Shown here one piece after another: positions 57,015 to 64,000 of a stretch of DNA of 64,000 nucleotides; the stretch's first letter is position 1; each line of letters opens with the position of its first letter. The notes beneath the pieces were generated by a model. The model saw only the letters and a program-made list of their open reading frames with translations, ran no database searches and had not been told where the DNA came from. The stretch comes from Burkholderiaceae bacterium (GTDB taxonomy: Bacteria; Pseudomonadota; Gammaproteobacteria; Burkholderiales; Burkholderiaceae_B), in NCBI GenBank assembly GCA_030728985.1, contig JANQYI010000002.1:12639-76638 (forward strand). Reading direction: 5' to 3'. Both the position numbers and the translations under genes were made by a program.

Positions 57015-57599
57015 TTAACGCAAGGGCGCGGCAGCGTCGTCTGGCGCACCAGGCAGCGCGGTGGGGTCGGAGATAGAAGTATCGCCTAGGGTTTGACCCA
57101 AACTCACCCCGGGTAGCATTTCGATGGGCGCACCACCGCCGGCATCGTTGGCCTGACGTTGTTTGAATAACGCGTCCTGGGCGGCTTCACGTTTGGAGAT
57201 GCCTACTTCGTCTCGCGCGATTTGGAATGGCTGTAACTCGGGTTGTTCGTCACCTTTCCAGCTTGCGAGCTGTCCGCCGTCAAATAAAACGGTAAAGACA
57301 CGCTCTTCGACCTTGCCGCCCCCCGAGCGGTAGTAATAAGGGTAGTCCCAGCGGTTGGCACGCAGCGCGCTGGTCAGTGTCGGGGTGCCGAGCGCGAAGC
57401 GGACTTGCTCGCGGGTCATGCCGGGCTGGAGCAAAGCGACTTGGTCTTTGGTGATCCAGTTCCCTTGCTGGACGCCGACCTTGTAGGGAAAGCCCCATTG
57501 ACCTGAGGAGCAGCCTGTCAACGCAAGCAAACCCGCGGCAAGGGCGACCGCAACAAGGCCTGAGCGCAAAGGAGAGGTATAAGGGCGAAGCTTGAACAC
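57015..57599 (-). CDS. bamE: Outer membrane protein assembly factor BamE
   Basis: 194 residues from a GTG at 57599 preceded by CAGAGG; an ATG at 57638 is in frame but gives an over-long leader and no clear ribosome site. Lipoprotein signal with lipobox LTGCSS. SmpA/OmlA domain: GNWITKDQVALLQPGMTREQVRFALGTP and LFDGGQLASWKGD. The C-terminal 70 residues after the domain are Gly/Pro/Ala-rich. Small lipoprotein of the Bam complex. Divergent from fur. Confidence 0.93.
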   Translation of the reverse strand: MFKLRPYTSPLRSGLVAVALAAGLLALTGCSSGQWGFPYKVGVQQGNWITKDQVALLQPGMTREQVRFALGTPTLTSALRANRWDYPYYYRSGGGKVEERVFTVLFDGGQLASWKGDEQPELQPFQIARDEVGISKREAAQDALFKQRQANDAGGGAPIEMLPGVSLGQTLGDTSISDPTALPGAPDDAAAPLR

Positions 57600-57680
57600 T
57601 GCGAACCTCTGGGGGTAAAGGACCAAAGACGTTATCATAAAGCTTTACAGAGCTGAAGTCTTTACCTTAAAGGACTATCC

Positions 57681-58103
57681 GTGGATCTTGAAAACGACCA
57701 AAGTGATCTAAAAAACGTTGGTTTGAAAGCGACGTTTCCGCGTTTGAAGATTTTGGATATTTTTCGAAAGTCTGATGAGCGCCACCTGAGCGCCGAGGAT
57801 GTCTATCGGTCATTGATCGCAGAGCATATCGATATCGGCTTGGCGACGGTTTATCGCGTCTTGACGCAATTTGAACAAGCCGGGATTCTCGCCAGGAGTC
57901 AATTCGATGGGGGCAAGTCGATTTTCGAGTTAAATGATGGTGATCATCACGATCATTTGATCTGTACGCATTGTGGCTCAGTGACGGAGTTCAATGATGC
58001 TGAAATTGAAAAGCGGCAGCACAAAATCGCCCGCGATAACGGTTTTACTCTAGAAAGCCATGACATGGTGCTGTATGGTGTTTGTAAAAAGTGTAGCGCT
58101 TAA
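57681..58103 (+). CDS. fur: Ferric uptake regulator Fur
   Basis: 140 residues, GTG start with AAAGGA upstream. [19 protein letters not shown], winged helix with [17 protein letters not shown], metal-binding [16 protein letters not shown] and closing CKKCSA. Iron-responsive repressor. Head-to-head with bamE, as in related betaproteobacteria. Confidence 0.97.
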   Translation: MDLENDQSDLKNVGLKATFPRLKILDIFRKSDERHLSAEDVYRSLIAEHIDIGLATVYRVLTQFEQAGILARSQFDGGKSIFELNDGDHHDHLICTHCGSVTEFNDAEIEKRQHKIARDNGFTLESHDMVLYGVCKKCSA

Positions 58104-58106
58104 GTC

Positions 58107-59750
58107 CTAGACGTCCAGCAGTTCCTGCGCATGTTTGCGGGTGGTCGCGGTGATTTTGATGCCCCCCAGCATTCTCGCCACTTCTTCGATGCGCGCCTGT
58201 GCATCAAGTGCTGAAATCGTGGATTCGGTCACGCCCTCGTGTTGTTGTTTACTGACTTGAAAATGATGTTGGCCACGGGCTGCGACTTGGGGCAGGTGCG
58301 TCACACATAGCACTTGATGTCGCATACCGAGCTCGCGCAGTAAATTCCCCACGACCTCTGCGACAGCTCCCCCGATCCCACTGTCGACCTCGTCAAAAAT
58401 CAAGGTCGGCACACGAGCGGCACGACTGGCGATCACGGAAAGAGCCAAAGAAATGCGCGCGAGTTCGCCACCCGAGGCGACTTTGACAAGAGGTTTCGGG
58501 CTGGTACCCGCGTGTCCCGCGACCAGAAATTCGACGACATCCTGCCCTTGGCCGGAGTCGGGTCCCTCTGAGAGTGCAACACTAAACTGTCCTCCTTCCA
58601 TCGCAAGCGTTTGCATCGCCTTTGTGACTTGCTTGCCAAGATCCGCCGCGGCTTTACGGCGCGCGGAGGTCAGGGCTCTTGCATGCGACTGGTACTCCGC
58701 CTTGAGTGCCGTGGCCTGCGCCCGCAAGCTTTCAATGTCCGTCGAGGCGCTCAGTGCCTCTTGTTCTGCCCTCAGCGTCGTGTGGAGTGTGTAGAGTTGT
58801 TCAGGCTCGGTTTTGAATTTACGCGCGAGATCGAAAATATTGCGCATGCGCTCGTCCACGACGGCAAGACGCTCGGGGTCAAGCTCCACACGGGACAGGT
58901 AAGCATTGAGGTCGGAAACAGCCTCGCTGATGGAAATACGGGCGGACTCAAGAGATTCGTGGACAGACCGAAGCGCGGGATCATGCCGCAAGAGTTGGGA
59001 CATTTTCTGTAACGCGGCGACGATCTGCTGATGCGCCGAGTTTTCGTTTTCATCTAAACAGCCCAGCGCCAGAGCGGCGCCATCCAGCAGGGATTGCGCA
59101 TTGGCTAGACGCGTCTGTTCGGAGGTGACGTCATCCCATTCGGTGGGGCCAAGCGACAGGCGATCGAGCTCGCCGAGCTGCCATTCGAGTCGTTCACGCG
59201 CGGCATTGAGCGCGCTGGCATCTTGTTCGGAGAGTGAGAGCTGACGCTCGACTTTACGCCAAGCTTTCCATGCGAGAGCGACTTGCTGACGCAGCGGCTG
59301 GTGGGCGCCATGCGCATCCACCATGTCACGCTGACTGTCGGCGCGCAGCAAACTTTGGTGCGCATGTTGACCGTGGATGTCCACCAGGTGCTCACCCACC
59401 TCGCGGAGTTGGGTGAGCGTCACGGCCGAGCCATTGATATAACCGCGGCTTCGACCTTGCGCATCCACCACGCGACGCAGGACAAGCGCCTCTTCTGCGC
59501 TCAGGTCGTGCTCGGTGAGCCATTGCGATAGTGTGGGGGAAACATCAAAGACTGCGCTAATTTCTGCGCGTGCCGAGCCTGTGCGCAACACCGAAGCGTC
59601 CGCGCGTTCGCCCAGAGTGAGCGCTAACGCGTCAATGAGAATCGATTTGCCCGCACCCGTTTCGCCCGAAAACACCGTGAAGCCACTGTCGAAGCTGAGC
59701 TCGGCTTCGGTCACGATCACAAAGTCACGAATATGCAGCGCGCGCAGCAT
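58107..59750 (-). CDS. recN: DNA repair protein RecN
   Basis: 547 residues. SMC-like ATPase: Walker A FSGETGAGKSILIDAL near residue 30, DIHGQHAHQSLL, coiled-coil middle (about 160-370), and LVKVASGGELARISLALSV with DEVDSGIGGAVAEVVG near the end. Acts in double-strand break repair. Three bases after nadK. Three bases from fur's end at its own stop, convergent. Confidence 0.96.
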   Translation of the reverse strand: MLRALHIRDFVIVTEAELSFDSGFTVFSGETGAGKSILIDALALTLGERADASVLRTGSARAEISAVFDVSPTLSQWLTEHDLSAEEALVLRRVVDAQGRSRGYINGSAVTLTQLREVGEHLVDIHGQHAHQSLLRADSQRDMVDAHGAHQPLRQQVALAWKAWRKVERQLSLSEQDASALNAARERLEWQLGELDRLSLGPTEWDDVTSEQTRLANAQSLLDGAALALGCLDENENSAHQQIVAALQKMSQLLRHDPALRSVHESLESARISISEAVSDLNAYLSRVELDPERLAVVDERMRNIFDLARKFKTEPEQLYTLHTTLRAEQEALSASTDIESLRAQATALKAEYQSHARALTSARRKAAADLGKQVTKAMQTLAMEGGQFSVALSEGPDSGQGQDVVEFLVAGHAGTSPKPLVKVASGGELARISLALSVIASRAARVPTLIFDEVDSGIGGAVAEVVGNLLRELGMRHQVLCVTHLPQVAARGQHHFQVSKQQHEGVTESTISALDAQARIEEVARMLGGIKITATTRKHAQELLDV

Positions 59751-59753
59751 GCG

Positions 59754-60653
59754 TCATTCTCCGTCTTGGCCAGATCGTGGCAGCCGATTCCAGTCAAGTT
59801 TACGACGCAAGGTTGAGAAAAAACTGTAACCGGTCGGGTGCAGGAAGCGAATCGTATGCGGCGCGCGGCGCACGACAATACGATCGCCCGCCGTCAAGTC
59901 GGACCAGGTCTGCATGTCAAAGTGCACGCTCGCGCCAAGCTCGACACGACTCATTGCATTCAGCGTTAAGTTGAGCACGCTGTCGGCAGGAATGACGATC
60001 GGACGATTGGAGAGGGTCTGTGGCGCGACTGGAACCAGCAGCATGGCGCTCACGGAAGGATGCAGGATCGGCCCTGCGGCGGAGAGGGCGTAGGCGGTCG
60101 ATCCCGTAGGGGTCGCGACAATTAAGCCGTCTGCGCGCTGGGTATACATGAAAGTATCGTTGACCTCGACGCGCACCTCGATCATGCCACCGCGTCCGGC
60201 GCGGTTCAGGACCACGTCGTTGAGCGCGGTGGCTGCGTACATTTGCTCTTCGCCCCGCCAGACCGTTGCGCTCAAGAGCATGCGTTCCTCGGTGTCAAAG
60301 CGCCCCTGTAGCAGGTCTGTAAGCGCGGCGTTCGCGTCGTGCACGGGAATGTCGGTAATAAAACCCAGTCGACCATGATTGATTCCCACAACCGGGACGG
60401 CAAAAGGAGCAAGGTGCCGCGCTGCGCCCAGCATCGTGCCATCCCCTCCCATGACGATCGCGAGATCGGCGGTTTTACCAATGCCGGCAAAATCTGCGGT
60501 TGGATATTCGGTCACGCCTGTATGACGGGCTGTTTCGGCTTCGACGAGCACTTGCCGGCCCGCTTGGGTCAATAGAGTGGCGAGCGCGCGCAAAGGCGCA
60601 TGCAAGCCAGAATCTTGGTAGCGACCCACTAACGCGATGATGGGAAAATGCAT
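59754..60653 (-). CDS. nadK: NAD kinase
   Basis: 299 residues. GGDG motif AIVMGGDGTMLGAAR near residue 66, NHGRLGFITDI, LNDVVLNRAGRGGMIEV and DGLIVATPTGSTAYALSAAGPILHP. Makes NADP from NAD. Divergent from hrcA, 60 bases away; order nadK-recN is conserved in this group. Confidence 0.97.
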   Translation of the reverse strand: MHFPIIALVGRYQDSGLHAPLRALATLLTQAGRQVLVEAETARHTGVTEYPTADFAGIGKTADLAIVMGGDGTMLGAARHLAPFAVPVVGINHGRLGFITDIPVHDANAALTDLLQGRFDTEERMLLSATVWRGEEQMYAATALNDVVLNRAGRGGMIEVRVEVNDTFMYTQRADGLIVATPTGSTAYALSAAGPILHPSVSAMLLVPVAPQTLSNRPIVIPADSVLNLTLNAMSRVELGASVHFDMQTWSDLTAGDRIVVRRAPHTIRFLHPTGYSFFSTLRRKLDWNRLPRSGQDGE

Positions 60654-60713
60654 GCAAAGCTCATTGAACGAAAAACAACCCGATTATAGAGGTGGGGAAG
60701 GTAAAATAGGGTG

Positions 60714-61736
60714 ATGATGGATGATCGCGCGCGCGCACTTCTTAAAGCTCTAATCGAGCGTTACATTGATGACGGCCAGCCCGTCGGCTCTCGCACGCTC
60801 TCAAAATTGTTCGACTTGTCGCCTGCAACAATTCGTAACGTCATGGCCGATCTCGAGGAGTTGGGGCTGATTCACAGTCCGCATACCTCGGCAGGACGCG
60901 TGCCGACCCCCAAGGGGTATCGCCTGTTTGTTGATACCATGTTGACGGCCAAGCCTTTTGAGCTGGCCTCGACCTCTAATGTACGGGACTTGCAGTCCGC
61001 CTCCGATCCATCGCGCGCGGTCAATGCCGCGGCCTTGATGCTCTCCAATCTGACCCAGTTCGCCGGAGTGGTCTTATCCCCCAGACGTGCTCAGGTTTTT
61101 CGTCAAATCGAGTTCATCCGCCTCTCGGAAAAGCGTATCCTGCTCATCATTGTGACGCCGGATGGCGATGTGCAAAATCGTATTTTGCTCACACCGCGCG
61201 ATTACAGTAGTACGGCGTTGATCGAGGCCGCCAATTTTTTCAATCACAATTTCGCGGGTAAATCTTTTGCCGAGGTCAGGCAGACCCTTTCCCAGGACCT
61301 GGCCCGACTTCAAGAGGACATGTCACGCTTGATGCAAGCCGCCGTCGAAGCGGGTGCTCAAGCTGCCGATGAGGTTGAAACGATGGTGATTTCCGGGGAA
61401 CGCAGGCTGCTGGATGTCAATGAGCTTGCCTCCGATATGGATCGTTTAAGAAAGACCTTTTCCATGTTTGAGAAAAAAACCGACTTGATGCAGTTGCTCG
61501 AAGTTTCAAGCCGCGCCCAAGGCGTACAGATTTATATCGGTGGAGATTCCGAGCTCGTTCCGACGGCCGACCTGTCCGTCATCACAGCCCCTTATAGTAT
61601 CGATGGGCATGTGATTGGTACGTTAGGCGTCATTGGTCCTACGCGCATGGCGTACGAGCGCGTGATTCCTATCGTCGACATTACGGCGCGTTTGCTTTCC
61701 AACGCGCTAAGCCACAACTCTTCTGAGCGTTTCTGA
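60714..61736 (+). CDS. hrcA: Heat-inducible transcription repressor HrcA
   Basis: 340 residues from ATG at 60714 (ATG at 60717 also possible, GTG at 60711 unlikely). N-terminal winged helix ([43 protein letters not shown]), then the GAF-like dimerisation domain. It represses by binding CIRCE sites; none is visible before grpE or dnaK in this window, so the targets (often groESL) are elsewhere. Followed at one base by hemH. Confidence 0.95.
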   Translation: MMDDRARALLKALIERYIDDGQPVGSRTLSKLFDLSPATIRNVMADLEELGLIHSPHTSAGRVPTPKGYRLFVDTMLTAKPFELASTSNVRDLQSASDPSRAVNAAALMLSNLTQFAGVVLSPRRAQVFRQIEFIRLSEKRILLIIVTPDGDVQNRILLTPRDYSSTALIEAANFFNHNFAGKSFAEVRQTLSQDLARLQEDMSRLMQAAVEAGAQAADEVETMVISGERRLLDVNELASDMDRLRKTFSMFEKKTDLMQLLEVSSRAQGVQIYIGGDSELVPTADLSVITAPYSIDGHVIGTLGVIGPTRMAYERVIPIVDITARLLSNALSHNSSERF

Positions 61737-61737
61737 T

Positions 61738-62805
61738 ATGCGATTTTGGCCCCAACCTAAGCGCCCTGGCGCTCCTGCGACACGTTTTATGCCCTGGCCA
61801 AAGCCTTTCACAACCGCTCGAGTGGGTGTGTTGCTGGTCAACCTCGGGACGCCTGATGCCCCCACGGCACCCGCGATCAAGCGTTATTTGCGCGAGTTTC
61901 TCTCTGACCCCCGTGTGATCGAAATCCCCAAGTTTTTGTGGTGGCCGATTCTCAATGGTCCTATTTTGTTAGCCCGTCCGCGCAAGTTAGCTCCGCGCTA
62001 TCAAAGCATCTGGATGGAAGAAGGCTCGCCGCTCTTGGTTTATACCCAGCGACAGACCGAGGGGTTACGCAAAATTTTTGCCGAGCGCGGCCTTGAAGTT
62101 GAGGTCGAGACTGGCATGCGCTACGGCAATCCTTCCATTAAAAGCGCCATGATGTCCTTGCACGACCGCGGCTGTGAGCACATTTTGGTGGTTCCCTTAT
62201 ATCCGCAATATGCTTCCAGCACGACCGCGACGGTGGTGGATGCCGTCACGCAGGTCGCTGGACGGTTGCGCGACCAGCCTGCCATGCGCTTTATCAAGCG
62301 TTTTCACACGCACCCTTCTTTTATCAAGCCCCTCGGTGACAAAATCGCGGCGTTTTGGGCAGAACATGGACGCCCGCAAAAGCTGGTGATGAGTTTTCAT
62401 GGCTTGCCTCAGCAATGCGTCAATATGGGCGATCCTTACTGCAAAGATTCCTACGAGACGGCGCGGGCGCTCGCCGCGCATTTGGGTCTCACGGATGAGC
62501 AGTACATGGTGACCTTTCAGAGCCGCTTTGGTCCCGCCAAGTGGTTGGAGCCTTACACAGAGCCCACGGTTGAGCGACTCGCCAAAGAGGGCATTACCGA
62601 CATCGACGTGGTGTGTCCGGGATTTTTGGCGGATTGTCTGGAGACGCTTGAGGAAATCTCGATCGAGGTTGGCGAAACTTTCAAACACGCAGGGGGCAAA
62701 CAGTTTCGTTATATCGCGGCCTTAAATGACGATCCGGCGTGGCTCGCTGGTTTGGCCAATATGGTTCAAGAACACCTCCAAGGCTGGCCAATTCGCGCTG
62801 AGTGA
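61738..62805 (+). CDS. hemH: Ferrochelatase
   Basis: 355 residues. VGVLLVNLGTPDAPT at residue 30, EGSPLLVYTQRQTEGL, SFHGLPQQCVNMGDPY with the catalytic His, and CPGFLADCLETLEEI with the conserved Glu. Inserts iron into protoporphyrin IX. Sits between hrcA and grpE, an order known in related betaproteobacteria. Confidence 0.97.
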   Translation: MRFWPQPKRPGAPATRFMPWPKPFTTARVGVLLVNLGTPDAPTAPAIKRYLREFLSDPRVIEIPKFLWWPILNGPILLARPRKLAPRYQSIWMEEGSPLLVYTQRQTEGLRKIFAERGLEVEVETGMRYGNPSIKSAMMSLHDRGCEHILVVPLYPQYASSTTATVVDAVTQVAGRLRDQPAMRFIKRFHTHPSFIKPLGDKIAAFWAEHGRPQKLVMSFHGLPQQCVNMGDPYCKDSYETARALAAHLGLTDEQYMVTFQSRFGPAKWLEPYTEPTVERLAKEGITDIDVVCPGFLADCLETLEEISIEVGETFKHAGGKQFRYIAALNDDPAWLAGLANMVQEHLQGWPIRAE

Positions 62806-62826
62806 GCGATATTTTTCGTTTCTTCT

Positions 62827-62854
62827 CTTGAAGTTGGGGAGGTTGACCCCAAAT
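62827..62854 (+). promoter_or_regulatory. Sigma-32-type heat-shock promoter before grpE
   Basis: CTTGAAG at 62827-62833 and CCCCAAAT at 62847-62854 are 13 bases apart, close to the CTTGAAA-N11-16-CCCCATnT consensus. The grpE ATG follows 35 bases later. Confidence 0.8.
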
Positions 62855-62889
62855 GCATAATCATCAATGCACTTTTCTGGAGAAGTTTA

Positions 62890-63456
62890 ATGACGGCTAA
62901 TAACGGTTCGGCTGATTCCAAGCCCGACACAGCCCCCAACGACAACCCGACCTCAAGCGCCGAAGCCTCTCAGGCTGAGGCTGCCGAGCATCTTGACCCC
63001 ATTATTCGTCTCGAGGCCGAATTGGCTGCGGCGCTGGCTCAGGTTGCTGAGCACAAGGATCAGGTTCTGCGTGCGCATGCTGAAATGGAAAATGTGCGCC
63101 GACGTGCCCAAGAAGAAGTCTCCAAGGCACGCAAGTTTGGCATTGAATCTTTCGCAGAGAGCATGGTGCCTGTCAAAGACAGTCTAGAGGCTGCCTTGGC
63201 GCAGTCCGAGCAGACTCAGGAAGACTTGCGTTCCGGCATTGAAATGACCCTCAAGCAACTCATTAGCGGTTTCGAGCGCAATTACCTCAAGGAAATCGCA
63301 CCAGAACCTGGTACTAAGTTTGATCCGCATCACCACCAGGCGATCGCGACCGTTCCGGCCGAGCAGGAGGCCAACACCGTAGTCATGACCCTGCAAAAAG
63401 GCTATTTGATCGCGGATCGCGTGCTCAGACCCGCGCTCGTGACGGTTGCCGCTTAA
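62890..63456 (+). CDS. grpE: Nucleotide exchange factor GrpE
   Basis: 188 residues. Acidic, Ser/Ala-rich N-terminus (1-35), long dimeric helix ([35 protein letters not shown]) and the beta domain ending [28 protein letters not shown]. Releases ADP from DnaK. Has its own heat-shock promoter. Confidence 0.97.
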   Translation: MTANNGSADSKPDTAPNDNPTSSAEASQAEAAEHLDPIIRLEAELAAALAQVAEHKDQVLRAHAEMENVRRRAQEEVSKARKFGIESFAESMVPVKDSLEAALAQSEQTQEDLRSGIEMTLKQLISGFERNYLKEIAPEPGTKFDPHHHQAIATVPAEQEANTVVMTLQKGYLIADRVLRPALVTVAA

Positions 63457-63491
63457 TTCACCCAATTTATGTTGAAAACGGTTCGGTCGGG

Positions 63492-63519
63492 CTTGAAATC
63501 ACCAAGATGAGCCCCATGT
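63492..63519 (+). promoter_or_regulatory. Sigma-32-type heat-shock promoter before dnaK
   Basis: CTTGAAA at 63492-63498 and CCCCATGT at 63512-63519, 13 bases apart, match the consensus at every key base. It lies 52 bases before the dnaK ATG, so dnaK can be induced separately from grpE. Confidence 0.88.
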
Positions 63520-63571
63520 AGTTTTCAACAAAGTATTTCACCTCATTCAGATTCTTTAAAGGACCTTAACC

Positions 63572-64000
63572 ATGGGTAAGATTATCGGTATCGACCTCGG
63601 CACCACCAATAGCTGCGTGGCAGTCATGGATGGCAATCAGGTCAAAATCCTGGAAAACGCCGAAGGCGCCCGCACGACCCCCTCGATCGTCGCCTACATG
63701 GAAGACGGTGAGACCTTGGTTGGTGCGCCCGCCAAGCGCCAGGCTGTGACCAATCCAACCAACACACTTTATGCTGTCAAGCGTTTGATCGGTCGCAAGT
63801 TTTCCGAAGACGCCGTGCAAAAAGACATTCACCTGATGCCTTACAAAATTGTCAAAGCTGACAATGGCGACGCCTGGGTCGAAGCTCAGAACAAAAAGCT
63901 CGCGCCTTCGCAGGTCGCGGCCGATGTGCTGCGCAAAATGAAAAAGACCGCCGAGGACTTTCTTGGCGAAGAAGTGACCGAGGCCGTCATTACAGTACCT
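63572..64000 (+). CDS. dnaK: Chaperone DnaK, 5' part (cut by window end)
   Basis: First 143 codons: [20 protein letters not shown] (phosphate 1 loop), [47 protein letters not shown], and EAVITVP at the cut. The ATPase domain and substrate domain continue outside. Hsp70 chaperone with GrpE and, normally, DnaJ next downstream. Confidence 0.97.
   Translation, partial: MGKIIGIDLGTTNSCVAVMDGNQVKILENAEGARTTPSIVAYMEDGETLVGAPAKRQAVTNPTNTLYAVKRLIGRKFSEDAVQKDIHLMPYKIVKADNGDAWVEAQNKKLAPSQVAADVLRKMKKTAEDFLGEEVTEAVITVP

Noticed and set aside
60654-60713. CIRCE element upstream of hrcA
   Set aside because: No TTAGCACTC-type inverted repeat is present in the gap.

Overview
The window looks like the chromosome of a betaproteobacterium of the order Burkholderiales, most likely family Alcaligenaceae. 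This rests on recognised gene order and families: dusB-fis-purH-ruvC-ruvA, minC-minD-minE, bamE/fur divergent, recN-nadK, hrcA-hemH-grpE-dnaK, aat-bpt-pyrD, a phasin, and periplasmic Bug (TctC) binding proteins. No phage, insertion sequence, CRISPR array or rRNA was seen. Genes are densely packed and no stretch above 300 bases lacks a gene.

Layout. 1-4103 (minus) is the 5' two thirds of a very long UvrA: a complete two-ATPase UvrA is followed in the same frame by the start of a second UvrA. 4206-4337 is a 43-residue basic protein, followed by a cyclase-family hydrolase and a five-gene dipeptide/oligopeptide ABC transporter (5697-11210) with a hairpin after the binding-protein gene. 11257-12418 is an AT-rich PIN/HTH toxin-antitoxin module with an inverted repeat and three tandem 9-mers upstream. 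Then come ettA, an acyl-CoA ligase, minCDE, glnS and recQ.

22125-31566 is a rearranged ruv region. ruvB is separated from ruvC-ruvA by about 5.4 kb holding a PLP dehydratase, two NAD-binding proteins, a Bug protein and an aminotransferase whose start codon overlaps the ruvA stop. 31321-44893 carries fis, dusB, a UbiH-type hydroxylase, a TM2-like membrane protein, a gene related to the Bacillus spore transglutaminase Tgl, pepP, a CtaG-like protein, galU, a BepA-like protease, a YheT hydrolase, an azlCD exporter and rhlE.

44920-53971 has a thioredoxin-like protein, an EI24 protein, a CinA-type protein and an IclR regulator. A 12-base motif occurs in front of the IclR gene and twice around the promoter of the downstream phasin gene. 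A minus-strand run follows: MFS transporter, hypothetical, Nudix, aat, bpt, pyrD. 54015-55037 holds tRNA-Cys and tRNA-Gly, flanking a Bug gene that has lost about 110 internal codons in frame. The right end has murB, dapB, bamE, fur, recN, nadK and the heat-shock cluster hrcA-hemH-grpE-dnaK (dnaK runs off the window), with clear sigma-32-type promoters before grpE and dnaK.

The most unusual points are the tandem UvrA, the Tgl-like transglutaminase in a Gram-negative non-sporeformer, the IclR/phasin motif set, the interrupted ruv locus and the internally deleted Bug gene. I did not find a clearly new multi-gene defence or mobile system.
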